From contig NZ_LZHW01000087.1 in the NCBI RefSeq assembly GCF_001667265.1, positions 124,001-188,000 on the forward strand: a stretch of DNA of 64,000 bases. The letters run 5' to 3'. The notes beneath the pieces were generated by a model. That model was given only the letters and a program-made list of their open reading frames with translations. It made no database searches and was not told the origin of the DNA. Below, in pieces: positions 25,344 through 33,562 of this stretch. Both the position numbers and the translations under genes were made by a program. Positions within the stretch are counted from its first letter, which is position 1. Each line of letters begins with the position of its first letter. This DNA is from Mycobacterium sp. ACS4331. GTDB lineage: Bacteria; Actinomycetota; Actinomycetes; Mycobacteriales; Mycobacteriaceae.

Positions 25344-26192
25344 CTAGCCCGACAGGTTGAAGTTGCCGTTGGCGCCGTAGACCGACAGGGACACCAGCAG
25401 GGTCACCGCGATCACGACGATGAGGGATGTGCGCACGGCGTTGCCGACCGCGACACCCACGCCGGACGGGCCGCCGCTGGCGAAGTATCCGAAGTAGGTG
25501 TGCACCAGCAGCACCGCGATCCCCATCAGGATCGCCTGCAGGAACGACCACAGCAGGTCAGTCGGATTGAGGAAGGTCTCGAAGTAGTGGTTGTACAGGC
25601 CCGCGGACTGTCCGAACATCACCACGGTCGTGAGCTTGCTGGCGGTGAACGACAGGATCACGGCGATGGCGTAAAGCGGTGTGATCGCGATCATTCCGGC
25701 GACGATGCGGGTGCTGACGAGGTACTCCACCGACCGGATCCCCATGGTCTCGAGGGCGTCGACCTCCTCGCTGATCCGCATCGCACCCAACTGCGCGGTC
25801 ACCCCCGCCCCGAACGTGGCGGCGAGTCCGATGCCCGCGACGACGGGCGCTGAGATCCGGACGTTGATGAAGGCGGCCAGGAATCCGGTGAGGGCTTCGA
25901 TCCCGATGTCCCCCAGCGAGCTGTAGCCCTGCACCGCCAGGGTGCCGCCCGCGGCGAGGGTCAGGAAGCCGACGATGACGACGGTTCCGCCGATCATCGC
26001 CAATGTGCCCGCACCCATGCTGATTTCTGCGATCAGGCGGATGATCTCCCGCCGGTAGTGCACCGCGGCGTGGGGCACACCGGCCAGCGCGCGCCCGTAG
26101 AACGCGGTGTGCTCACCGATGCGCCCGAGGGCGCCGAGCGGTTTGGTGAGTTCCCGCGCCAGTTGCGGGTGGAGTACGCGTATCCCTGCCAT
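25344..26192 (-). CDS. yrbEB: YrbEB, Mce-associated permease
   Basis: 282 residues from ATG 26192, 14 bases after yrbEA. Several hydrophobic segments are visible (MIGGTVVIVGFLTLAAGG, a central AGIGLAATFGAGVTAQLG, IVAGMIAITPLYAIAVIL, and a C-terminal VIAVTLLVSLSV). The conserved permease motif ISEEVDALETMGI corresponds to the cytoplasmic helix that contacts the MlaF/Mkl-type ATPase. Two YrbE proteins form the membrane pore beneath the Mce tunnel. No ATPase gene is in the window; mycobacteria usually supply a shared one from elsewhere. Confidence 0.95.
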   Translation of the reverse strand: MAGIRVLHPQLARELTKPLGALGRIGEHTAFYGRALAGVPHAAVHYRREIIRLIAEISMGAGTLAMIGGTVVIVGFLTLAAGGTLAVQGYSSLGDIGIEALTGFLAAFINVRISAPVVAGIGLAATFGAGVTAQLGAMRISEEVDALETMGIRSVEYLVSTRIVAGMIAITPLYAIAVILSFTASKLTTVVMFGQSAGLYNHYFETFLNPTDLLWSFLQAILMGIAVLLVHTYFGYFASGGPSGVGVAVGNAVRTSLIVVIAVTLLVSLSVYGANGNFNLSG

Positions 26193-26206
26193 AGTTCGAT
26201 CCCGGC

Positions 26207-27013
26207 TCAGTTCGACGTCATCTGGATGCCGATGGCGGTGACCACCACGTTGACCACGAACAGCGACATGAAGGCATAGACGACGGTTTCGTTGACGGCG
26301 TTACCGACGGCCTTGGCGCCACCGCCGCTGATGGTCAAGCCGCGATAGCACGCGACCATCCCGGCGATCAGCCCGAACAGGGCCGCCTTCACACAGGAGA
26401 TGATCACCTCGGGAACCCCGGTGAGCAGCGTGATGCCCGCTGCGAAGGCCCCAGGGTTGACGTCCTGGACGAAGACCGAGAATGCGTAGCCGCCCAGGAT
26501 GCCGATGATGACGACGAGGCTGTTGAGCAGCAGCGCCACCAGGGCCGACGCGAGCATCCGCGGGGTCACCAACCGCTGGACCGGATTGATGCCCAGCACC
26601 TCCATGGCGTCGATCTCCTCGCGGATGGTGCGCGACCCGAGGTCGGCGCACATCGCGGTGGCGCCGGCACCGGCCACGATCAGCACGGTCACCATGGGGC
26701 CGACCTGGGTCACCGCGCCGAATGCGGCGCCGGCACCCGACAGGTCCGCCGCGCCCAACTCCCGCAGCAGGATGTTCAGGGTGAAGCTGACCAGCACTGT
26801 GAAGGGGATCGCCACAAGCAGGGTGGGCATGAGCGAGACGCGTGCCACGAACCAGGACTGCTCCAAGAACTCGCGGCCCTGAAAGGGTCCGCGGAACAGG
26901 AACTTCACGGCGTCGGCCGACATCGCGAGCAGACCGCCGACGGCCTGCACCGATCCGCGCACCCTGCCGATCGGCACACCGAGGGCCCTACGGTCCTGGG
27001 CCTGACTCACCAT
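26207..27013 (-). CDS. yrbEA: YrbEA, Mce-associated permease
   Basis: 268 residues from ATG 27013 (MVSQAQDRR); the frame is open further upstream but that would run through the promoter region. Hydrophobic segments include LLVAIPFTVLVSFTLNILL, TVLIVAGAGATAMCADLG and VALLLNSLVVIIGILGGY. The motif REEIDAMEVLGINPV is the coupling-helix signature of the family. It is the first gene of a tightly overlapping eight-gene transport operon (yrbEA to mceF), probably transcribed from the region around 27020-27220. Confidence 0.94.
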   Translation of the reverse strand: MVSQAQDRRALGVPIGRVRGSVQAVGGLLAMSADAVKFLFRGPFQGREFLEQSWFVARVSLMPTLLVAIPFTVLVSFTLNILLRELGAADLSGAGAAFGAVTQVGPMVTVLIVAGAGATAMCADLGSRTIREEIDAMEVLGINPVQRLVTPRMLASALVALLLNSLVVIIGILGGYAFSVFVQDVNPGAFAAGITLLTGVPEVIISCVKAALFGLIAGMVACYRGLTISGGGAKAVGNAVNETVVYAFMSLFVVNVVVTAIGIQMTSN

Positions 27014-27036
27014 GTGCCGCAGAACCCTCCACTCAC

Positions 27037-27052
27037 TGGTTCGAACGAACCA
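27037..27052. promoter_or_regulatory. 16-bp palindrome upstream of the mce operon
   Basis: TGGTTCG-AA-CGAACCA is an inverted repeat with 7-bp arms and a two-base centre, 24 bases upstream of the yrbEA start codon and 172 bases upstream of the divergent SDR start. The position fits an operator that controls the mce operon, and possibly the SDR as well. It does not match the KstR consensus TnnAACnnGTTnnA. Confidence 0.5.
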
Positions 27053-27223
27053 CACACCGGCGAACCGGCTCACTGACCACAGAGACGGTGACAGCCCGCC
27101 ATGACCGGCGGCACACTGTGTCCCATCCACCGGGAAGGGACGCACCGGTGGGTGGCGGTTGGGCTGGACGGTAGGGCGGGAACCAGTCCGTCGAGCGTTC
27201 CCCGAACTGACAGGAGTTGCGAC

Positions 27224-28051
27224 GTGTCTGTGCTCCCCCCACCGCCAGCGAGTCTGTCGCGGTACGCCGACCGGCGGGTGTTGATCACCGGCGGCGGCTC
27301 AGGAATCGGCCAGGCGTGTGTGCTGCGGATCCTCGCTGAGGGTGGCCACGTGGTGGCGGCGGACATCAGTCCCGACGGTCTGGCCGACACGGTCACGAAG
27401 GCCGGCGACGTCGGTGAACGCCTGCACACGGTCGTCATGGATGTCGGCGATGAGGAGTCCGTGCGCAGCGGAGTCGCCGAGGCGGTGGGGCTGCTGGGCG
27501 GGCTTGACACCTTGGTGAACGCGGCAGGGATCCTGCGGTCGTCTCACCTGGCGCAGACCTCGCTCGCCGACTTCGAGATGGTGCTCCGCATCAACCTGGT
27601 CGGGACCTTCCTGGTGACCCGTGAGGCCATCGGTGCCCTGCAGGCCGGGAAGGGGCCCGCGGTGGTCAACTTCAGCTCGACCTCGGCCCATTTCGCGCAT
27701 CCCTACATGGCCGCCTACGCGGCCTCAAAGGGTGGCGTGCTGTCGATGACGCACGCGTGGGCGCTGGAGTTCGCCAAGGCCGGAGTGCGGTTCAACTGCG
27801 TTCAACCCGGGTCGATCTCGTCGGGCATGACGGACGGCACGGGGCAGTCGCGGCAGAGTGTCGGTCCGGGCCTGCCCGAGGACGCCGACTACACCCTGTT
27901 CGGCAAGGTGGCCCCGATGCTGCCGCTGGACGGGGGTGCGATCTTCGCGGCACCGGATGCGGTCGCCGGCGTGGTGGCGATGTTGGGAAGCGACGACGCG
28001 TACTTCATCACCGGGACCGAAGTGCGCATCGACGGCGGCTCCCACATGTAG
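27224..28051 (+). CDS. Classical SDR divergent from yrbEA
   Basis: 275 residues from GTG 27224; AGGAG at 27212-27216 lies seven bases upstream and decides this start. Seen: TGGGSGIG, Asp after strand 2 (VVAADIS), NAAG, the catalytic Ser in FSSTS, and YAASK, then a conserved INxVQPG-type motif (FNCVQPGSI) and a C-terminal IDGG. It resembles NAD-dependent steroid or hydroxyacyl dehydrogenases of catabolic clusters. The known mycobacterial Mce4 operon is also accompanied by an SDR (hsd4A), so the association of SDR and Mce is meaningful even though the orientation differs. Confidence 0.9.
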   Translation: MSVLPPPPASLSRYADRRVLITGGGSGIGQACVLRILAEGGHVVAADISPDGLADTVTKAGDVGERLHTVVMDVGDEESVRSGVAEAVGLLGGLDTLVNAAGILRSSHLAQTSLADFEMVLRINLVGTFLVTREAIGALQAGKGPAVVNFSSTSAHFAHPYMAAYAASKGGVLSMTHAWALEFAKAGVRFNCVQPGSISSGMTDGTGQSRQSVGPGLPEDADYTLFGKVAPMLPLDGGAIFAAPDAVAGVVAMLGSDDAYFITGTEVRIDGGSHM

Positions 28052-28098
28052 TTCCACGCCGAGGCCGGATCACTGGAATTGAAAGAGGTTGTTCGACA

Positions 28099-28551
28099 AT
28101 GGTCATCGTGAGGTTCCTGGCTGCGCTCGCAGTTCTGTCGACCGCGGGACTGTGGGCTGCGCCCCGGGGGCATTCCGAACCGTTCTTCGCCAACTACCAA
28201 CTGGTGATCCCGGACCGGTACGACTTCCACACGTGGACCTGGGCGGTCTCGCACTGCATACCCGCGGCCGAGGGCTGCGTGTCCATCAGCGCAATCCCGA
28301 TGCCGGTGGCCAAGGCCTTCGAGTATGTCGGCGAGGCACGTCTGGTCGACGGACGGTACACCATGACCGTCGATGTTCCGGACGGATTGCGCTGTGGCAA
28401 CGTCTATTACGGGCCGGTGATCCCCACCCGCGATGTGTACTCGTGGGATGCCGCGACGCTGCAGGGAACGCTGACGTCGGCGTTCGACGCCGGTTGCGAC
28501 GGGGCTCCCGCCGGAGCCTTCACGTATCCGTTCTCCCTGGTGCGCTGGTAG
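28099..28551 (+). CDS. Secreted protein next to the mce operon (family A copy 2)
   Basis: 150 residues from ATG 28099, preceded by GAAAGAGG about 12 bases upstream. A signal peptide is visible (VRFLAALAVLSTAGLWAA) and the mature protein carries four cysteines (HCIPAAEGC, LRCGNV, AGCDG). The ending FTYPFSLVRW resembles the INMPFKLVKVG ending of the protein at 17263, and both have aromatic beta-type sequence, so I place them in one family. It lies 47 bases after the SDR and may share its transcript. Function unknown; exported and beside a lipid importer. Confidence 0.68.
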   Translation: MVIVRFLAALAVLSTAGLWAAPRGHSEPFFANYQLVIPDRYDFHTWTWAVSHCIPAAEGCVSISAIPMPVAKAFEYVGEARLVDGRYTMTVDVPDGLRCGNVYYGPVIPTRDVYSWDAATLQGTLTSAFDAGCDGAPAGAFTYPFSLVRW

Positions 28552-28555
28552 CCGA

Positions 28556-28969
28556 TCAGTCCCGTCCGCTGACCCGCAGGTGGCTGCGCGCGGCGAGTTC
28601 GTCGTCGTCGACGAGCACCAGCATCGGCTGCCCGGGAAGACAGAACATCGTCACCAGGAAGCGACTGCGGATGTCGTCGCGGTTGTTGGCGTCCGAGTAG
28701 TGGATGACGTCACCGCCCGGTTCCCAGAAGGCCTCACCGGCCCGGATCACGCGCGGGGGCTGGCCCTCGAGTTCGAAGAGCATCTCGCCTTCGAGCATGT
28801 ACCCGAACGCAGGCCCGCTCGGATGCCGGTGCGGCGGGGCGCCGCGGCTGCCGGGCGGATACTCGACCACCACGGTCATCGCCTCGGCGTTCGGCGAGAT
28901 GGCCGGCGGGTGCACGCCCTGCACGACCGTGACCGCCGACTTCCACTCTTCTCCGTACGGTGCGGACAT
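28556..28969 (-). CDS. Cupin-domain protein
   Basis: 137 residues from ATG 28969, with GGAGGGG upstream. A single cupin barrel: motif 1 PPHRHPSGPAFGYMLEGE (His residues and Glu around 48-66) and motif 2 PGGDVIHYSDANN. Histidines at both motifs suggest a bound metal. It follows the ECF sigma factor by 11 bases and is surely co-transcribed. Cupins in that position can act as anti-sigma partners (as in ChrR) or as targets of the sigma factor; this one lacks the N-terminal zinc-binding anti-sigma domain of ChrR, so an enzymatic or sensor role is as likely. Confidence 0.85.
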   Translation of the reverse strand: MSAPYGEEWKSAVTVVQGVHPPAISPNAEAMTVVVEYPPGSRGAPPHRHPSGPAFGYMLEGEMLFELEGQPPRVIRAGEAFWEPGGDVIHYSDANNRDDIRSRFLVTMFCLPGQPMLVLVDDDELAARSHLRVSGRD

Positions 28970-28980
28970 CGGTCCCCTCC

Positions 28981-29595
28981 TCACGCCGCGAGACTGGGAA
29001 CGGATGCGAAGCGGCGCCGCGCATACGTGGAGTCGGCCAGTGCACGGCGCAGCTGGCCACGCGCCCGGGCGGCTCGCGACATCACCGTACCCAACGGAAT
29101 TCCCATCAGCGCAGCCGTTTCCGCGTATGTGTAGCCCTCGATGTCGGCGTAGTACAGCACCGTGCGGAAACCTTCGGACAGCCGGGTCATCGCGTCTCGG
29201 ATCTCGTTGTCGGGCAGCGCATCGAGGGCCTCGTCCTCGGCCGAGCGGAGCCCGCCGGCCTGCTGTGCGCCGTATTCGGCCAAACCGCGGTCGGTCAGCT
29301 CGTCGGTGAGCACCTCCGCGGGGCGGCGTTCCCGCCATCGGTAGGCGTTGATCCACTGGTTGTGCTGGATCCGGAACAGCCAGGCCTTGAGGTTGGTGCC
29401 CTCGGCAAAGGTCTGGAAGCCGGCGTAGGCGTGGACCAGGGTCTCCTGCAGCAGATCCTCGGCGTCGGCGTCATTGCGGGTCAGCCGGCGGGCTCCGCGG
29501 GCCAGGACATCGACCAGCGGCCAGACCTCGGCGGCGAAACGGGCCCTGAGTTCGCTGTCGGATTCGGTGCCGGCGGGGGCGGCGTTGACGGTCAT
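28981..29595 (-). CDS. ECF-type RNA polymerase sigma factor
   Basis: 204 residues from ATG 29595; GGAGGAAG immediately upstream decides this over ATG 29619. Region 2 is visible as DADAEDLLQETLVHAYAGF and LKAWLFRIQHNQWINAYR, region 4 as YYADIEGYTYAETAALMGI and LGTVMSRAARARGQLRR. No region 3, so it is an ECF sigma factor. No obvious anti-sigma gene is adjacent; a cupin follows directly. The upstream gap carries a GGTCCCCgGGGGACC palindrome (29660-29674). Likely controls a stress or envelope regulon. Confidence 0.93.
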   Translation of the reverse strand: MTVNAAPAGTESDSELRARFAAEVWPLVDVLARGARRLTRNDADAEDLLQETLVHAYAGFQTFAEGTNLKAWLFRIQHNQWINAYRWRERRPAEVLTDELTDRGLAEYGAQQAGGLRSAEDEALDALPDNEIRDAMTRLSEGFRTVLYYADIEGYTYAETAALMGIPLGTVMSRAARARGQLRRALADSTYARRRFASVPSLAA

Positions 29596-29659
29596 GGGAC
29601 TTCCTCCGGTCTGATTCACGTGCCTCGATGGGCTGTCGAATTTCAGACTGGTCGCTGCC

Positions 29660-29674
29660 GGTCCCCGGGGGACC
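29660..29674. promoter_or_regulatory. GGTCCCC palindrome upstream of the ECF sigma gene
   Basis: A perfect inverted repeat GGTCCCC-g-GGGGACC with a one-base centre lies 65 bases upstream of the sigma factor start, in the gap after the LuxR-type regulator gene. The centre is too short for a good RNA hairpin, so a protein-binding site is more likely than a terminator. Confidence 0.35.
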
Positions 29675-29734
29675 CTTGGTTGTCCGTGGTCTTCAGTCCG
29701 TGGCGCCGGTGGTGAGAGGCCCTCCGGAGGACGG

Positions 29735-32530
29735 TCAGCCGGTCCAGGAGAGGGTGCGCAGCGCCCTGCGCGAGGTGATCCCGAGCTTGACGAAGACCTT
29801 CCGCAGGTGCCACTCGACGGTGTGGACGCTGATGAACAGTTGGGCCCCGATCTCCTGGTTGGTCAGGCCGTCGGCGGCCAACCGGGCAATCTGCGCCTCC
29901 TGCGCTGTCAGGTGGTCACCGGTCGCCAGGGGCTTTTTGCGGACCCTGTCACCGACCGCGATCAGCTCTCGGCGCGCCCGGTCAGCGTAGGCCTGAGCAC
30001 CCATCCGAGTGAACTTCTCGTGGGCCTCGTTCAGGTGACGGCGCGCATCACCACGGCGGTTGACGCGCCGCAGCCATTCCCCGTACGCCAGATGTGTGCG
30101 CGCCTGATGCACCACCACGCGCGACCGGCACAGATGATCGAGGGCCTCGGTGAACAGCAGGTCGGCATCGTCGTTGTCGGCCAGCAGCGCGCGAGCGCTC
30201 GCCATTGCGCCGAGCCCCCACGGGGTTCCGCTGGCTCCCGCGCGCTCCTCGATGTCCTCGATCGCGCGTTGTGCGGCGTCCCGCTCACCGATGTGCGCGG
30301 CGGAATCGACGAGTTCATGCAGTGCCCAGCTGTAGAAGCCGAGATCCTCGTACTCGCAGACGGCGCGCGCGGCGGCGAAGGCCTCCTCGTAGCGACCCAG
30401 GCCGTTGTACAGCACCGCTGTCGCGTACCCGCTCAGGCCGAGCAGTCGTCCCTCACCCCGCGCGGCGCCGTCGGCTGACGCGGCGTCGATCAGCTGTACG
30501 GCCTCCCCCGCCGCCCCTCGCCAGGCGGTGATCACCAGCGAGTGGTAGCGGACCGGGCCGCTCGGGGCGGTGGCCCTGGTGATCGCATCGGCCTCGGCGA
30601 TCAACGTTGTCGCCGTGGACAGTTCGCCGAGCAGAAGATGCAGGCCGGCCCGGTACACCAGGGCCTGCGGAAGGCCGGCCAATGCACCGGTCTCACGTGC
30701 CCGCTTAACGATGGCCGCCGAGAGCAGGTCCACGACGTTCTCGTCCCACAGTTCGTGGGCGGCGGATTCCTGCAGGATCGGAAAGGCTGGAACCATCCAC
30801 CGCAGGGTTTGCCCGGGCTCGGTCTCAGCCAGCTCAACCATCGCATCCAACGCCGTCCGCAGGTGGTCGCTGCCTCCCCTGGCGCCGCCCGTGATCCGCT
30901 CGATCATGCCCCGGAACAACACGTCCACAGCGCGCGGCAACTCCGAAGTATGGGCCAACGCCGAACGCGCCGCCTCAGCGGCGTTGCGCAGGCCAGCAGG
31001 CTCGCCCAGCCGTCCGGCATACATCAGCGCCGCGAACGCCTCGAGGTAACTCTCTCGGGCGGCGAGGGGGTCGACGTCCTCCAACTGCTTCGCGGACTCG
31101 AGCAGCATGCCCGCGGTGTCCCCCACCGAGGGTGCCCCACCGACACCCGATCTGCTGCCCACGAACTCCATCTGGGCCCGCAGCCGCGCCACACGGCCGC
31201 GTTGAAGCGCTGAGAGCGGACACGACTCGGCGATGGCCAGCATCTCGTACGCCGACGCCAACGCCGCCGCATCCCGCTTGGCCTCCGCGGCGGCCAACGC
31301 GCGGCTTCCGCGCAGATCCTGATCGGCGGTGAGCACCGCGGCACGCTCGAGGAAGGTGGCAGCGGCGGCGATTCCGCCTCGGCGCTGGGCTCGGGCCGCT
31401 GAGGCCTCAAGCTCAGCGGCCACCGAATCATCGGATCCGGCTACTGAATTGGCCGCATGCCAGGCCCTTCGATCGGGATCGGCGGAGGCGTCGGTGGCCG
31501 CCGCGAGCGCAGCATGGATCGCGCGGCGGTCGGCGACGTCGGCGGCCCGATAGGCGGCCGAGCGCATCAGCGGGTGGTGGAAGCGCATCCTGGGGCCGAA
31601 CTCGATGACTCCCGCGGACTCGGCCGGCGACAATGCGTCCACCGCGATGTCCAGCAGCGCAGCCGCTCGCAGGAACAGCGCGGAGTCTCCGACGGGTTCG
31701 GCCGCGGCCAGCAGAAGCAGGCGGCGCGTCGCGGCCGGCAACGCCTCGATGCGACGGACGTAGCTCTCCTCGATCCGGTTCGGTGATGCCGGCGAGCCCA
31801 GCGGCCCGAACCCACTGGCGAGTTCGGCCGCGGAGTAGGTGTGCGGAGCCTCCAGAAGCGCCAGCGGGTTGCCGCGGGTCTCGGCCACGATGCGGTCGCG
31901 AACACTGGGATCGATCACGCCGATCATGGCACGGTCCAAGAGGTTTCGCGCGTCGGCATCGGACAGGCCCCGAATCGGCAGTTCGGGCAGCCCGGCCAGT
32001 GTCTCGGCACCCTGGGTGCGCACGGCGAACACCAGCGCCACCGGTTCGGCCATGAGGCGGCGCGCGACGAAGCCCAGGGTCTGCAGCGACACCTGATCCA
32101 GCCATTGGGCGTCGTCGACGACACAGAGCAGCGGTTGGTCCCGCACCGCAGCGGCGAGCAGGCTCAACACCGCCAGTCCGACCAGGAACCGCTCGGGCGG
32201 CGCACCGACGCCCCGCCCGAACGCGACCGACAGGGCGTCACGCTGTGGCGGCGCCAGATCGTCGGCATGGTCCATCAGCGGGACACACAGTTGATGCAGA
32301 CCGGCGTACGCCAGTTCCATATCGGACTCGACGCCCGACACCTGAACACAGCGCAGCCCCTCAGCCTCGTCGAGGAGGGCGTTCAGCAGGGCGGTCTTGC
32401 CCACTCCGGCCTCACCGCGCAGCACCAGAACGTGTGACCTGCCGGCACGCGCTGACGCGATGACATCACGCAGCGCTGCGGTCTCGGTCGCGCGGCCATG
32501 CAGGTGCTGCGCTCGGCCCTGGCTCGGCAT
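29735..32530 (-). CDS. Large ATP-binding LuxR-family (LAL) transcriptional regulator
   Basis: 931 residues from ATG 32530, a typical LAL size. Walker A GEAGVGKT at 39-46, Walker B LLCVVDD at about 134-140, then a long helical (TPR-like) middle and a C-terminal LuxR helix-turn-helix: LTAQEAQIARLAADGLTNQE, ISVHTVEWHLRKVFVKLGI, roughly residues 868-925. LAL proteins are ATP-dependent activators of catabolic or secondary-metabolism genes. It is transcribed towards the ECF sigma factor gene, 139 bases away, so it might activate that unit or the neighbouring SDR genes (inference). Confidence 0.93.
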   Translation of the reverse strand: MPSQGRAQHLHGRATETAALRDVIASARAGRSHVLVLRGEAGVGKTALLNALLDEAEGLRCVQVSGVESDMELAYAGLHQLCVPLMDHADDLAPPQRDALSVAFGRGVGAPPERFLVGLAVLSLLAAAVRDQPLLCVVDDAQWLDQVSLQTLGFVARRLMAEPVALVFAVRTQGAETLAGLPELPIRGLSDADARNLLDRAMIGVIDPSVRDRIVAETRGNPLALLEAPHTYSAAELASGFGPLGSPASPNRIEESYVRRIEALPAATRRLLLLAAAEPVGDSALFLRAAALLDIAVDALSPAESAGVIEFGPRMRFHHPLMRSAAYRAADVADRRAIHAALAAATDASADPDRRAWHAANSVAGSDDSVAAELEASAARAQRRGGIAAAATFLERAAVLTADQDLRGSRALAAAEAKRDAAALASAYEMLAIAESCPLSALQRGRVARLRAQMEFVGSRSGVGGAPSVGDTAGMLLESAKQLEDVDPLAARESYLEAFAALMYAGRLGEPAGLRNAAEAARSALAHTSELPRAVDVLFRGMIERITGGARGGSDHLRTALDAMVELAETEPGQTLRWMVPAFPILQESAAHELWDENVVDLLSAAIVKRARETGALAGLPQALVYRAGLHLLLGELSTATTLIAEADAITRATAPSGPVRYHSLVITAWRGAAGEAVQLIDAASADGAARGEGRLLGLSGYATAVLYNGLGRYEEAFAAARAVCEYEDLGFYSWALHELVDSAAHIGERDAAQRAIEDIEERAGASGTPWGLGAMASARALLADNDDADLLFTEALDHLCRSRVVVHQARTHLAYGEWLRRVNRRGDARRHLNEAHEKFTRMGAQAYADRARRELIAVGDRVRKKPLATGDHLTAQEAQIARLAADGLTNQEIGAQLFISVHTVEWHLRKVFVKLGITSRRALRTLSWTG

Positions 32531-32640
32531 GTCGGCACCCCTCTGGAGACGACCGTGTTGAGCGGCCGACCCGAGTGGATGGTAACGAGATGCCGCGGCC
32601 GCGGTCCAGCGCTGGTGCCCGCCTCCGAGCGAGACCCTCG

Positions 32641-33399
32641 TCAGCTCGTGGCAGCCGCCTCGAGAATCCAGTCCTCGAAACGGATGTCGAACAGCGATGC
32701 ACCGTCTCCCGGAACCAGCGTGCGTTCGTCGATGGCGACTCCCCAGTAACGAGCCTGCGGATCCGTCACAACCTCACGGCTGTCGCCTCGAGCGGTCAGT
32801 GCGGTGCGGATCAGATCCGGCAGCCGGAACTGTTCGGGCCCGGCCACTTCGGTGATCCCGTTCACCGGTTCATTCACCGCGGCGATGGCGACGGCCTCGG
32901 CGACATCGGTCGTGGCCATGGGTTGTATCAGCACGCCGGGCAGGCGGACCTGTCCGGCGACGGTCGCAGAATCCGCGATGGTGCCGAGGAATTCGAAGAA
33001 CTGAGTCGCACGCACGATCGTGTACGGCACCGAACCGTGCGCGATGAGCGTCTCCTGCGCCAACTTCGCCTTGAAATAACCGCTTTCGCGGGCCAGCTGC
33101 TCGGTTCCGACGACCGACAGGGCCACGTGGTGCAGGACACCCGCCGAAGCTTCGGCAGCCAGGAGATTCGCGGTGGAGGCATTGAAGAACTCCTGTGCCG
33201 CAGCCTCCTCGAACGACGGGGAGTTGGTGACGTCCACCACGGTCTGCGCGCCGACCAGCACCGCGTCCAGTCCTTCACCGGTGACGGTGTCGACGCCGGT
33301 GGAGGGTGCGGCAGCCACCGCGTCGTGGCCGTGTTCGTTCAGTTGATGGACCACCTTGGATCCGATTCGGCCGGTGCCGCCGATGACGACGATTCTCAT
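32641..33399 (-). CDS. NmrA-like atypical SDR (NAD(P)-binding protein)
   Basis: 252 residues from ATG 33399. The N-terminal motif IGGTGRIG at about 6-13 is that of extended/atypical SDRs. Later segments (SVVGTEQLARESGYFKAKL with Tyr-xxx-Lys, and the ATQFFEF pattern) resemble the NmrA/QOR2 group. The protein is soluble. Such proteins are redox sensors or quinone/NADPH-dependent reductases. It is divergent from the SDR at 33563 across a 163-base gap. The substrate is not predictable. Confidence 0.85.
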   Translation of the reverse strand: MRIVVIGGTGRIGSKVVHQLNEHGHDAVAAAPSTGVDTVTGEGLDAVLVGAQTVVDVTNSPSFEEAAAQEFFNASTANLLAAEASAGVLHHVALSVVGTEQLARESGYFKAKLAQETLIAHGSVPYTIVRATQFFEFLGTIADSATVAGQVRLPGVLIQPMATTDVAEAVAIAAVNEPVNGITEVAGPEQFRLPDLIRTALTARGDSREVVTDPQARYWGVAIDERTLVPGDGASLFDIRFEDWILEAAATS

Positions 33400-33562
33400 G
33401 ATGGCCCTCTCTGTTCTCTGAGTGTGGCGGAGGCGTCAGCACCGCCTCCGACCGCCAGAACCACCGCGGAGTCGCCGATTCATCCGTTGTGGGAGTCCTC
33501 ACGTCGGGACAGCTGGGCAGCCTCGACGCGGTTTCCACGGGCGAACCAGAGAAGGGACTGCC

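Noticed and set aside
17782-27013. Assignment of the importer as Mce4 (cholesterol importer)
   Set aside because: The MceF and MceE sequences do not look like Mce4 by eye, no Mas-type (Rv3492c-like) gene follows, and the SDR is in a different orientation from the Mce4 locus. Left as an unassigned Mce system.
27014-27223. KstR operator (TnnAACnnGTTnnA) in the mce promoter
   Set aside because: The palindrome found there is TGGTTCGAACGAACCA, which does not fit the KstR consensus. I noticed no convincing KstR site in the gaps examined.
29596-29734. Autoregulated ECF promoter (GGAAC/CGTT type) upstream of the sigma gene
   Set aside because: I could not find a GGAAC-n16-CGTT pair with acceptable spacing on the correct strand.
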